Shown here piece after piece: positions 14,963-23,230 of a stretch of 25,059 nt of DNA. Origin of the DNA: Paralactobacillus_A sp963926925 (GTDB lineage: Bacteria > Bacillota > Bacilli > Lactobacillales > Lactobacillaceae). A program made the position numbers and the translations under genes. How positions within the stretch are numbered: the first letter of the stretch is position 1; each line of letters begins with the position of its first letter. The DNA is taken from the NCBI GenBank assembly GCA_963926925.1, contig CAWUZD010000023.1, positions 1-25,059 of the forward strand, in the 5' to 3' direction. The notes under the pieces are model-generated. The model made no database searches. It was not told where the DNA came from and saw nothing but the letters and a program-made list of their open reading frames with translations.

Positions 14963-15763
14963 TTAACTTTCTTCATCATATTCATTTAAAAAACGTTGAA
15001 TGTCGTCAAAATTAAAGCCCTTACGATATAATGCTTGTAAAATTTTTTGATGACGCGTGGCTTTTTCAAGGCTATGATAACGACGTAATAATTTTTCACC
15101 ATTTTTAATTAATAGTTGGTATTGTTCATCAGTATCATTTGGTAGGTCAATACTTGCGAAGGCTTGTTTAATAACATCACTTTGATAACCTTTTTTTAAT
15201 AAAGCTTGATATATTTTTTGATGTTGAATTTTATAAGCATCATGATGATAATGTTTGGCTAATTTGTAAATAAGAGCAACAGCATTATCGATTTGTTGGT
15301 TCGTACTAAATTGTAGTAACGCTTGATCAATTACTTGCTCAGCTACATGCTTTTGTTTTAATTTCTGTCTAATAAGATAAGGACCATTATCACTAGTACG
15401 ATACATTGTCCGCACAAAGCTGTCAGCATAGTTTTGATCATCAAGATAACGTTGGGCTAATAAGCGTTTAATGATTGCATTAATTGTTGCTTCAGCAACT
15501 TCATGTTGTTGTAAATAATCATTAACTTCATAAACCGTCCGTAATTGATGACTAAGATAATTTAACGCCAAATTATAAGCACGATCTTGTTGATCAGTCG
15601 CTTGAATATCACGTTGTAATTCATCATTTAATTCTTCACCCTTATACAAACCATAACGAATTAAAACATTCTCACCAACTGCAAATGCGTACTGATTATC
15701 CAAAAAGATATTATAACGATGCCTATTTTTCTTTTGTGTAGTTATTTTAGTAATAATAGCCGT
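14963..15763 (-). CDS. recX: Regulatory protein RecX, apparent ACG start
   Basis: RecX inhibits RecA filament growth and so tunes recombination and the SOS response. The product is built of repeated three-helix units; the RecX motif is visible as ALNYLSHQLRTVYEVNDYLQ and RYLDDQNYADSFVRTMYR. The first standard start codon in frame is the TTG at 15703, which has no ribosome site and would begin at MDNQYAF, inside the conserved N-terminal beta region. The frame continues upstream without a stop and encodes AIITKITTQKKNRHRYNIF, as expected for a full RecX. An excellent GGGAGG site lies eight bases before ACG at 15761-15763, where ATG is expected. Starting there gives 266 residues, the normal length. 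Either initiation is at ACG or an ATG-to-ACG change has weakened the gene. The neighbours on both sides are on the same strand. Confidence 0.85.
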   Translation of the reverse strand, partial: TAIITKITTQKKNRHRYNIFLDNQYAFAVGENVLIRYGLYKGEELNDELQRDIQATDQQDRAYNLALNYLSHQLRTVYEVNDYLQQHEVAEATINAIIKRLLAQRYLDDQNYADSFVRTMYRTSDNGPYLIRQKLKQKHVAEQVIDQALLQFSTNQQIDNAVALIYKLAKHYHHDAYKIQHQKIYQALLKKGYQSDVIKQAFASIDLPNDTDEQYQLLIKNGEKLLRRYHSLEKATRHQKILQALYRKGFNFDDIQRFLNEYDEES

Positions 15764-15783
15764 TAAAATAACCTCCCTTAAAA

Positions 15784-16023
15784 TTAACGAAAATGGATTA
15801 TAAATAAAATTGCACTAATAATAACAATTACACAAGCTATTCCTAATAAGACTTTATCCTTTAATGTTAAATTAGCACTATCAAGATTAATTAATTGACC
15901 ACCACTTGCCACTATTACCGCTGCTAATGAAATAAAAATACTTGTATTTACAAAATTCCATCCCAATAAACCAATTGCAATAATTGTTAAAATAACTGTA
16001 CTAATAAAGCGCCAATTTGCCAT
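15784..16023 (-). CDS. Small two-span membrane protein, unknown
   Basis: The 79-residue protein has membrane spans at about 6-22 and 58-76, and a weaker hydrophobic stretch at about 27-40, with a short polar segment (LINLDSANLTLKDK) between. The ribosome site is weak (GTGGAA seven to eight bases before the ATG), but a TATAAT box lies about 35 bases upstream on the minus strand. It ends only 20 bases before the apparent recX start, so it is likely co-transcribed with recX. I do not recognise a family and propose no function. Confidence 0.6.
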   Translation of the reverse strand: MANWRFISTVILTIIAIGLLGWNFVNTSIFISLAAVIVASGGQLINLDSANLTLKDKVLLGIACVIVIISAILFIIHFR

Positions 16024-16108
16024 TTATTTTCCACTTCTTATTTCTTATATTTTGATTTTATTATACCGAAAACAACATTTGATTGCAGTTTTCTAAAGAT
16101 AACTTGTA

Positions 16109-16114
16109 TATAAT
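16109..16114 (+). promoter_or_regulatory. -10 box of the rRNA methyltransferase operon
   Basis: TATAAT precedes the gene at 16147 by 32 bases. TTGCAG at 16083-16088 is a possible -35 but the 20-base spacer is long. Confidence 0.4.
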
Positions 16115-16146
16115 AATAGTAAAAATAAAAATCTACGGTAAAAAAG

Positions 16147-17529
16147 ATGCAAAAAGATATCACAGTAAAAATTGGTCAACGTTTTCCATTAACAATTAAA
16201 CGCCTTGGTATTAATGGTGAAGGCATTGGTTACTTCAAGCGAAAAATAGTATTTATTCCTGAAGCATTACCACAAGAAGTAGTCACTGCTGAAGCCGTTA
16301 ATGTTAATAAAAATTACATTAATGCTAAATTACGCACTATCCGGCAAAAAAGTCTGCAACGAGTTATTCCTAAAGACAAAGATGTTTTTGGAAAAGTTGG
16401 CGGCATCGAACTTGAAGATCTTGCCTATCCAGCACAATTAGCTTTTAAAACTGATGTAATTAAGCAATCATTGGCTAAATTTAAACCACAGAATTATCAA
16501 AATTACATTATTAAACCAACCATCGGAATGACAGAACCTTATTATTATCGTAATAAGGCACAATTCCAAGTAAAACGTTTGCCTAATGGTAAAGTGATTG
16601 CTGGTCTATATGCTCCTAACAGTCATCATTTAATTGATTTAAAGACATTTGCTACGCAAAGCCCAGCAACGATGCATGCCATTCGCACCATCGTTGCTAT
16701 TTTGCAACAATTAGATACACCAATTTATGATGAAAAATATAATAGTGGCGTTATCAGAACAATTATTGTGCGTGAAGCTTTTGCTACTAATCAATTGCAA
16801 GTTACTTTAGTAACTCATACTGATTTAATTCCACGGCAAGAGCGATTAATTACCTTAATCCAAAACAAATTACCAAATGTAGTTTCGATTATGCAAAATA
16901 TTAATCCCCAAAAAACTTCATTAGTATGGGGGAATGAAACCAAATTATTAGCAGGTCAACCACAAATTCGTGAAGTAATTAATGGTTATCAGTATGATTT
17001 GTCAGCGCGCGCTTTCTTTCAATTAAACCCACGACAAGCAGCCCATTTATATAAGATTGCAGCTGATGCATTAACATTAAACAATCAAGATATTTTAATC
17101 GATGCTTATTGTGGCGTTGGTACTTTAGGAATTAGTATGGCAAAACAAGTTAAAGCTGTTTATGGCATGGATATTATTCCTGAGGCGATTGCTGATGCTA
17201 ATCATAATCTTACAATTAATCACATTAATAATGCACATTATGAAGTTGGTAATGCGGAAGTCGTTTTTGACAAATGGTTAAAAGCTGGTTTACATCCCAC
17301 TGCTTTAATTGTTGATCCACCACGTACCGGTTTGGATGAACAATTAATCAGAAACATTATCAAAACAGCACCGCAAAAATTTGTCTATGTTTCATGTAAT
17401 CCGTCAACATTAGCACGTGATTTGGTAAAATTAGCCAATATTTATCATGTTGACTGGATTCAATCAGTTGATATGTTTCCACAAACAGCTCGTGTTGAAG
17501 CTGTTGTTAAATTATCATTAGTAAAATAA
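16147..17529 (+). CDS. 23S rRNA (uracil-5-)-methyltransferase, RlmD/RlmCD type
   Basis: This 460-residue SAM-dependent enzyme methylates C5 of uridines in 23S rRNA; Gram-positive RlmCD acts on two positions (U747 and U1939), RlmD on one. Seen: an N-terminal TRAM RNA-binding domain (about 1-60); a central RNA-recognition region; motif I DAYCGVGTLGI from residue 319; DPPRTGL from 390; SCNPSTLARDL with the nucleophile Cys417; and the C-terminal base Glu451 in ARVEAVVKL. The usual four-cysteine iron-sulfur cluster is missing: where CGGC is expected the sequence reads VGGI (84-87), directly before the conserved LAYPAQL. The ribosome site is weak, with only an A-rich GGTAAAAAAG stretch. The P-type ATPase gene begins 16 bases after the stop, so the two form an operon. 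Confidence 0.9.
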   Translation: MQKDITVKIGQRFPLTIKRLGINGEGIGYFKRKIVFIPEALPQEVVTAEAVNVNKNYINAKLRTIRQKSLQRVIPKDKDVFGKVGGIELEDLAYPAQLAFKTDVIKQSLAKFKPQNYQNYIIKPTIGMTEPYYYRNKAQFQVKRLPNGKVIAGLYAPNSHHLIDLKTFATQSPATMHAIRTIVAILQQLDTPIYDEKYNSGVIRTIIVREAFATNQLQVTLVTHTDLIPRQERLITLIQNKLPNVVSIMQNINPQKTSLVWGNETKLLAGQPQIREVINGYQYDLSARAFFQLNPRQAAHLYKIAADALTLNNQDILIDAYCGVGTLGISMAKQVKAVYGMDIIPEAIADANHNLTINHINNAHYEVGNAEVVFDKWLKAGLHPTALIVDPPRTGLDEQLIRNIIKTAPQKFVYVSCNPSTLARDLVKLANIYHVDWIQSVDMFPQTARVEAVVKLSLVK

Positions 17530-17545
17530 CCGCAAGAGGAATATT

Positions 17546-19891
17546 ATGTCATCTAACACTGATTCATTTATAAAAAATGGTTTATCAACTAGTGAAGTTA
17601 ATGAACGCATTAAAAAAGGTCAAAAGAATGACCCTTTAAAACCATTAACACGTTCGGTTAAACAAATTATTTTTGATAATACATTTACTCTTTTTAACTT
17701 CATTAACATCATTATTGCCCTAATGATTGTTTATACCGGTAGTTATCGCAATTTACTATTCTTATGTATTGCTATTACTAATACTATTATCGGCATTTTC
17801 CAAGAAGTACGTGCCAAACATCAAGTTGATAAGATGTCAATTTTATCTGAAGATTTAGTAACAGTTATTCGGAATGGTCAAAAACAGCAAATCCATCACG
17901 CTGATTTAGTAATTGATGATTTATTAGTATTAACACGTGGCATGCAGATTCCTGCCGATGGTAAAGTGCTTGTATCTAACGGCATGGAAGTTGATGAATC
18001 AACTTTAACTGGCGAAGCTGATGCAATTATCAAAAAAGTAAATGACATTGTAATGTCAGGAACCGTTGTTATTAGTGGTTCAGCACTTGTAAAGATAACT
18101 GCTGTTGGTAAAAATAGTTTTGCTGCGAAATTGTCACTTGCTGCAAAAACTGAAAAACGTGAATCTAGTCAACTTTTAAATACCATTAATCATATTATTA
18201 AAGTATTAACTTTTATTATCATCCCTTTAGGAATAATTCTTTTTATTTCTGAATACTTAAAACATAACAATATTAATCAAAGTATTCTTAGTACTGCTGG
18301 AGCCATGACGGGAATGATTCCTGAAGGTTTAGTTTTATTAACATCAGTTTCTTTAGCAGCTGGTGCTTATAACTTAGCAAGACATCACGTTTTAGTAAGA
18401 TCATTATCAGCTATTGAAGCATTAGCACGGGTTGATGTTTTATGCTTAGATAAAACTGGCACAATTACGAGTGGTCGTTTGGTAGTTTCAAAATTACTAC
18501 CACTCGTAAAAAATAATGATGAAGAAATTAACAATGCCTTGCATGCGGTAGTTTATGCACTCAATGATGATAATGAAACTGCTTTGGCAATTAAAGCTGC
18601 CTTTAAAACTAATCCACAATGGCAAGTCAATAGTACAGTACCATTTTCTTCAGCACGCAAATGGAGTGGCGCTAGTTTTAACAAGCATGGCAGTTATATC
18701 ATTGGTGCTCCTGAATTTGTTTTTCCACAAGGATTGAGTAATGAAGTGAAAAAACACCTACAAAAGGCTGCTAAAAATGGCGAACGGGTAATTTGTTTAG
18801 CACATAGTAAGCAAACTAACCTTACTACTCAATTACCCGATGATTTACAACTATTAGCCCTCGTAATGATTAGTGATGAAATTCGTCCCCAAGCGGTCGA
18901 TATCTTCACTTACTTTGCAATGCAAGATGTTGCCATTAAAGTTATTTCTGGTGATAATCCACAAACCGTATCAACTATCGCTCAACGTGCACACATCGCT
19001 AATAGTGATAAATATATCGATATGAGCACTGTTGGTGAAAATGCTGATTTTGAAGAATTAGTTACTAATTACAACGTTTTTGGACGTGTAACACCTACTC
19101 AAAAGAAAGCATTAATTCAGGCTTATCAAAAGCAAGGCCATACCGTAGCAATGACTGGTGATGGTGTTAATGATGTATTAGCGTTACGACAAGCTAATTG
19201 CAGTATTGTAATGGCAAGTGGTTCAGAAGCTGCCAAAAGTATTGGCGACTTTGTATTATTAAATTCTAACTTTGCAGCTATGGTTAATGTGCTTGATGAA
19301 GGTCGGCGCGTTATTAATAACATTGAACGTGTTGCTTCAATGTATTTAATTAAAACCATTTATTCCGTGATTTTAAGTTTTATCTTTATTTTCTTAAATC
19401 ACAGTTACCCATTCCAGCCAATTCAATTAACACCAATTTCAGCTCTAACCGTTGGTATTCCGTCATTTTTCTTAGCATTACAACCTAACCGGCGGCGAAT
19501 TACTGGTGAATTTATGAAACATGTTATGGAAATTGCCCTACCAGCTGCGTTATGCGTAGTTGTTTATACCTTAATTATTACCTTTGTTGGTGGTAATTTG
19601 ATGCACTTAACATATGCACAAACCTCAACACTAACAGTGTTACTAGCTGGTTTCATTTCATTTAGTGCATTATCACAAGTAGCGCAACCATATAATCGTT
19701 TTAAGGTAAGTTTAATTGTAGTCTTAATTACATTATTTATTTGTGTATTTATCTTTGCACGACAAATATTTATGTTACAAAGCTTATTCAATTGGCACTT
19801 ATGTGTCCTTTACTTACCACTATTAATTACTGCTTTCCCACTTTTCCTAATTGCTTATAATCAACTAGGAAAACGACTCAGTAAACGTTAA
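17546..19891 (+). CDS. Cation-transporting P-type ATPase (CtpE-like)
   Basis: The 781-residue ATPase shows all core modules. An actuator domain contains TGEA at 155-158, where most P-type ATPases have TGES. A membrane helix 4 motif MIPEGL sits at the ion site, the phosphorylated Asp302 in DKTGT, a nucleotide-binding domain with an IGAPEF segment, and the hinge motif TGDGVND at 537-543. Six C-terminal spans follow. MIPEGLVLLTSVSLA resembles CtpE-type ATPases, linked to calcium uptake in mycobacteria, more than heavy-metal pumps: there is no CPC motif and no N-terminal metal-binding domain. Ion specificity is not decided by what I see. The ribosome site AGAGGA lies five bases before the ATG. 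It is the second gene of the methyltransferase operon and ends at a strong terminator. Confidence 0.88.
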   Translation: MSSNTDSFIKNGLSTSEVNERIKKGQKNDPLKPLTRSVKQIIFDNTFTLFNFINIIIALMIVYTGSYRNLLFLCIAITNTIIGIFQEVRAKHQVDKMSILSEDLVTVIRNGQKQQIHHADLVIDDLLVLTRGMQIPADGKVLVSNGMEVDESTLTGEADAIIKKVNDIVMSGTVVISGSALVKITAVGKNSFAAKLSLAAKTEKRESSQLLNTINHIIKVLTFIIIPLGIILFISEYLKHNNINQSILSTAGAMTGMIPEGLVLLTSVSLAAGAYNLARHHVLVRSLSAIEALARVDVLCLDKTGTITSGRLVVSKLLPLVKNNDEEINNALHAVVYALNDDNETALAIKAAFKTNPQWQVNSTVPFSSARKWSGASFNKHGSYIIGAPEFVFPQGLSNEVKKHLQKAAKNGERVICLAHSKQTNLTTQLPDDLQLLALVMISDEIRPQAVDIFTYFAMQDVAIKVISGDNPQTVSTIAQRAHIANSDKYIDMSTVGENADFEELVTNYNVFGRVTPTQKKALIQAYQKQGHTVAMTGDGVNDVLALRQANCSIVMASGSEAAKSIGDFVLLNSNFAAMVNVLDEGRRVINNIERVASMYLIKTIYSVILSFIFIFLNHSYPFQPIQLTPISALTVGIPSFFLALQPNRRRITGEFMKHVMEIALPAALCVVVYTLIITFVGGNLMHLTYAQTSTLTVLLAGFISFSALSQVAQPYNRFKVSLIVVLITLFICVFIFARQIFMLQSLFNWHLCVLYLPLLITAFPLFLIAYNQLGKRLSKR

Positions 19892-19897
19892 GCAAGC

Positions 19898-19936
19898 AAA
19901 AAGCACAATGCAAAATAATTTTGCATTGTGCTTTTT
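19898..19936. terminator. Bidirectional terminator
   Basis: A perfect 18-bp inverted repeat (19898-19915 with 19919-19936, loop TAA) has five A and five T residues at its ends. It serves the ATPase gene and the convergent solute-binding protein gene. Confidence 0.92.
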
Positions 19937-19940
19937 ATTT

Positions 19941-21242
19941 TTAACGATTATTAGCAATAATTGTTTGCGCTTCTTTTTGGAATTGATTCATAGCATCGTT
20001 AACACTTTGTTTATTATCAACCATGTTTTGAATAGCAGTTACTTCATCAAGATGGAATTGTGAATATCCTGGAAAAATGGTTGTATTAAACGCATATGGT
20101 AATGAATCAACTTCAGCTTGATGAACAGGATCATTATGCAAAAATGTTTGATAAGAACTACTATTCACTGAAGACTTCCGCAATGGCATATAGCCTGTTT
20201 CTTGAGCCCATTTAGTACTTTCTTTCTTGCTAAGTACAAACTTCATAAAGGCCCAGGCACCAGCCTTTTGTTGTGGAGTAGCACTCTTAAACATTACTAA
20301 ATTGCTACCTTCAATCATCGTTGCCTTTTTATTATGAAATGAAGGTAACACCATGGTACCCCAATTCATATTAGCTGGTGCTTGTTGTTTAACATACATA
20401 ATATCAGAACAAGTATCAGCATAAAATACTGCCTTTTGAGCAGCAAAGATTTTATTACCATATGGATCAGCACCCGATGTTTCAGCGCTACCATTTTTAA
20501 TCATATTCATAATAAAATTCATTGCATCCATTGATGGTTGTGAAGTAATTTTTACACTTAATGATTGTGGATCAACAATTGAAGTACCAGCTGCTTTGGC
20601 CAAACTTTCATACATTTTATCAAAAGACTGATCAAAAACCACTAATTTAACATTACTATCAGTAATTTTATCCTTGTCTTGTTGTAATTCTTCCCAAGAT
20701 GTTGGTTGTTTAATTCCATATTTAGCCATCAAATCTTTGTTATAGTACAATACGGATAATGATTCACAAAATGGAATTGAATAATAATTATCATGGTATT
20801 TGGCATTTTGTAAAAATACTGGATAAATATCATTCAAATCCGCACTTGTTAAACGTTGATCACCATGTAACATATAACTATTCAATGGTTCAAGTAAGCC
20901 ATTCTTAACATAGTTAGGAACAGTAGTATATGGTGCTTGTGCAATTACTGGTAATTGTTTAGATTTAGCAGCAGCCATAATCTTTTGTTCCAAATCAGCA
21001 TAATTACCCTGATTATTCATTACTACTTTATATTTAGACTGTGATTTATTAAAATCAGCCACCATTTGCTGAGCTGGTTTTTGATAAGGTCCTAATAAAG
21101 CATCCCAGTAATTAATGACAATTCGTTTATTAGTTGCAGAACTACTTTGACTTTTATTACTGCATGCTCCTAAACCACAAATTAGTAATAACAAACTACT
21201 AATTACTAATATTCCCTTAATAATACGTTTATTTATTTTCAT
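19941..21242 (-). CDS. ABC transporter solute-binding lipoprotein (UgpB/MalE class)
   Basis: The 433-residue protein has a lipoprotein signal peptide (LICGLGAC, lipidated Cys27) followed by a class I extracellular solute-binding fold. Typical features are RIVINYWDALLGPYQKPAQQ with MVADFNKSQSKYKV, the PVIAQAPYTTVPNYVKNGLLEPL segment split around the ligand cleft, and the C-terminal GAWAFMKFVLSKKESTKWAQ with TGYMPLRKSS that is common in sugar and glycerol-3-phosphate binding proteins. The ligand cannot be fixed. No permease or ATPase gene is nearby, so it must borrow a transporter encoded elsewhere. The ribosome site (AGGTGG) lies close to the ATG, and the gene starts eight bases after the thiD stop, so it is the last gene of that transcript. 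An odd pairing with vitamin kinase; the reason is not evident. Confidence 0.87.
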   Translation of the reverse strand: MKINKRIIKGILVISSLLLLICGLGACSNKSQSSSATNKRIVINYWDALLGPYQKPAQQMVADFNKSQSKYKVVMNNQGNYADLEQKIMAAAKSKQLPVIAQAPYTTVPNYVKNGLLEPLNSYMLHGDQRLTSADLNDIYPVFLQNAKYHDNYYSIPFCESLSVLYYNKDLMAKYGIKQPTSWEELQQDKDKITDSNVKLVVFDQSFDKMYESLAKAAGTSIVDPQSLSVKITSQPSMDAMNFIMNMIKNGSAETSGADPYGNKIFAAQKAVFYADTCSDIMYVKQQAPANMNWGTMVLPSFHNKKATMIEGSNLVMFKSATPQQKAGAWAFMKFVLSKKESTKWAQETGYMPLRKSSVNSSSYQTFLHNDPVHQAEVDSLPYAFNTTIFPGYSQFHLDEVTAIQNMVDNKQSVNDAMNQFQKEAQTIIANNR

Positions 21243-21250
21243 TTCTCCAC

Positions 21251-22063
21251 CTATTCAATATCAGCCGTTGCCCAATGGTTAATTGGCCCATATTTATGGC
21301 CAACATCAATTTGATGAGCAATAGCTTGATAGACAAATTTTTTAGCAATTTTAATTGCAGTGGTAATAGTTTTACCTTTCCCCAATTCAGCAGTAATGCA
21401 GGCTGATAGTGAATCGCCAGTGCCATTCACATGTTCAGTTTTAACATATGGTGATGATAACCAGAAATCTTCACCTGAAGCTAACAAAACATAATCGGCC
21501 ACATCCGCTTGTTGATCATTATCATGCCGACCCTTAATCATAATATTTTTAGCACCCATTTTTTGTAATTCTTGAGCGGCTTTTTTAATATCATCTTTTG
21601 TTTGCAATTGCCGTTCAACTAGTGCTTGTGCTTCATAAAAATTAGGCGTAATTACCGTTGCCAATGGTAACATTAAGTTTCGTAAATTATGTAATGCATC
21701 TGGTGATAATAATGTTGCTCCATGTTTAGTAACAATTACCGGATCAACAACTAATGGACCAAAAGAATATTTTTGATATTCTTGGGCTACCGTTGCAATT
21801 AATGACGCATTTGATAACATCCCGGTTTTACTAGCACAAATTTTAAAATCATCTGCTAAAGATTTAAATTCTTGCTTAACAAATGATAATGGTAAATCAA
21901 CACTATCTTGAATACCATATGAATTACCAGCAACACATGCGGTTACGATGGCCATTCCATAAGTATGCCGCATAAAAAATGTATGAAGATCTGCCTCCAT
22001 GCCAGCACTGCCATCACTATCAGAGCCAGCGATTGTAACTACTTGTGGAAATGTATTAACCAT
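21251..22063 (-). CDS. thiD: Hydroxymethylpyrimidine/phosphomethylpyrimidine or pyridoxal kinase
   Basis: This 270-residue ribokinase-fold enzyme belongs to the ThiD/PdxK group, which phosphorylates hydroxymethylpyrimidine (thiamine pathway) and in some Firmicutes pyridoxal (vitamin B6 salvage). Seen: the N-terminal VTIAGSDSDGSAGMEADLHT, DPVIVTKHG in the centre, TPNFYEAQAL, KGRHD, and the anion-hole motif NGTGDSLSACI carrying the expected catalytic aspartate. The GNSYGI segment is one I associate with lactobacillar ThiD/PdxK proteins. Which substrate dominates cannot be told from the sequence, so the symbol is tentative. The ribosome site GAGGTG lies upstream of the ATG at 22063. There is no room for a TPP riboswitch in the 86 bases upstream. 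The solute-binding lipoprotein gene follows after eight bases. Confidence 0.85.
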   Translation of the reverse strand: MVNTFPQVVTIAGSDSDGSAGMEADLHTFFMRHTYGMAIVTACVAGNSYGIQDSVDLPLSFVKQEFKSLADDFKICASKTGMLSNASLIATVAQEYQKYSFGPLVVDPVIVTKHGATLLSPDALHNLRNLMLPLATVITPNFYEAQALVERQLQTKDDIKKAAQELQKMGAKNIMIKGRHDNDQQADVADYVLLASGEDFWLSSPYVKTEHVNGTGDSLSACITAELGKGKTITTAIKIAKKFVYQAIAHQIDVGHKYGPINHWATADIE

Positions 22064-22149
22064 ATTTTCACCTCAAAATTAATATCTGCTATGTATTATT
22101 GCATTTATTACTATTTTAATATAATTTCTCTTATAAACATAAACTTATG

Positions 22150-22875
22150 CTACTTATTAAATAAAATCACTTTATCACTACGCCAGGTTGCTTTTAAAAT
22201 ATCAATAACCATTTGCTTAGTAACAGTATGCACAATACTATTACGATGCTTAATATAGTGATAGGTAGCATAATTAGTGTAATAACACCATTGAGCATGC
22301 TTTAAATATTGCACATTAAATAACATATCTTCCATAATTGTTAAATCATTTGCAAATTGTAGTTGGTATTTATCAATTAATTCATGACGATAACATTTAT
22401 TCCAAACATAACCACGGATATTACCAAAACTTGCTAGTACTAAAGGTAAAATACGTTTAGCATGATAACGACCATTACTTAAAAATGAAAAATTTTTAAC
22501 AACTTTATCATTATCAAAAAAGCCACTAATAATTAAATCATTATGAAACGCATGATTAGCAAAATTTTGTAAAAAATCACGCTCGCACCAATCATCAGGA
22601 TCCATAAAACTAATCAATTCACCGTTAGCATGCATTAAACCAACATTACGAGCAATTGCGACACCATGATTACGAGTTTGCCTAAATAAATAAAAATTAG
22701 CATATTGATGAGCCCACTTACTAGCCTTAACAACCGTATCATCCTGTGAAGCATCATCAATCATAATGACTTCAAAATTACGATAGGTTTGTGAAGCTAA
22801 ACTTTGTAAGCAAATATCTAAATATGCCGATGAATTGTATAAAGGTACAATTACTGAAATAAGTGGATATGTCAC
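22150..22875 (-). CDS. Family 2 glycosyltransferase
   Basis: The 241-residue protein has a GT-A fold glycosyltransferase domain: the nucleotide-sugar binding start ISVIVPLYNSSAYLD, IDDASQDDT (Asp40, Asp41), an RNHGVAIARNVGL helix, and the metal-binding acidic motif DPDDW at 92-96. It resembles enzymes that extend capsular, wall or glycan chains. It is short, ending soon after the acceptor-binding region, and lacks any membrane helix, so it is probably a cytoplasmic, membrane-associated enzyme. Translation starts at GTG (22875) with an ideal AGGAGG six bases upstream. It stands apart from any polysaccharide cluster; thiD lies 86 bases downstream on the same strand with no obvious terminator between. 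The sugar and acceptor are unknown. Confidence 0.85.
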   Translation of the reverse strand: MTYPLISVIVPLYNSSAYLDICLQSLASQTYRNFEVIMIDDASQDDTVVKASKWAHQYANFYLFRQTRNHGVAIARNVGLMHANGELISFMDPDDWCERDFLQNFANHAFHNDLIISGFFDNDKVVKNFSFLSNGRYHAKRILPLVLASFGNIRGYVWNKCYRHELIDKYQLQFANDLTIMEDMLFNVQYLKHAQWCYYTNYATYHYIKHRNSIVHTVTKQMVIDILKATWRSDKVILFNK

Positions 22876-22937
22876 TTTACTCCTCCTAAATAAATTACTT
22901 ATTCATATAGAATAACATATCCTAATAACTTAAATAA

Positions 22938-22973
22938 AAAAAGCTAAGTTATAAAACAATAACTTAGCTTTTT
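22938..22973 (-). terminator. Terminator of the 22972 gene
   Basis: A perfect 15-bp stem (22938-22952 with 22959-22973, loop AAAACA) is followed by T residues on the minus strand. It overlaps the stop codon of the small membrane protein gene and isolates it from the glycosyltransferase. Confidence 0.85.
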
Positions 22974-23169
22974 AATAAATATTATGATGAATATGATGCA
23001 TTTGACGATGATCACAATTACTTAATTTTAAAGCAACAATAATTGTAATTATAAAATTGAATGGTAAAATAGCAATTCCTACTGTTGCATGACCAACAAT
23101 CATTAATACCAAACTTAATAAATAAACAACAATGTTGCCATCACGACAATAATTTAAATACTTATTCAC
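22972..23169 (-). CDS. Tiny membrane protein with His-rich tail
   Basis: About 65 residues with two hydrophobic spans (near 13-29 and 32-46) and a C-terminal tail rich in histidine (CDHRQMHHIHHN). The likely start is GTG at 23169, nine bases after AAGGG; the ATG at 23178 directly abuts that site and is unlikely. It has its own terminator and a good promoter (TTTACA, 17 bases, TATTAT) within a palindromic cluster, so it is a separately controlled single gene. A tail like this could bind metal ions, but that is inference; I do not recognise the family. Confidence 0.6.
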   Translation of the reverse strand: MNKYLNYCRDGNIVVYLLSLVLMIVGHATVGIAILPFNFIITIIVALKLSNCDHRQMHHIHHNIY

Positions 23170-23201
23170 AATTATCATCCCTTACTATCTACTTTAAGTT
23201 T

Positions 23202-23230
23202 ATAATATGCTTTTTTGTAAAAAATGTAAA
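23202..23230 (-). promoter_or_regulatory. Promoter of the 22972 gene
   Basis: On the minus strand, TTTACA (23230-23225) and TATTAT (23207-23202) are spaced by exactly 17 bases. The -35 is itself one of the four repeated half-sites at 23216-23252, so a protein bound there could block or aid the polymerase. Confidence 0.6.

Noticed and set aside
22064..22149. Possible TPP riboswitch before thiD
   Set aside because: Only 86 bases are available and no THI-box core such as CTGAGA is visible on the minus strand.
21965..22258. 97-aa plus-strand frame with cysteines across the thiD upstream region
   Set aside because: It overlaps two convincing minus-strand genes and has no ribosome site or family-like sequence.
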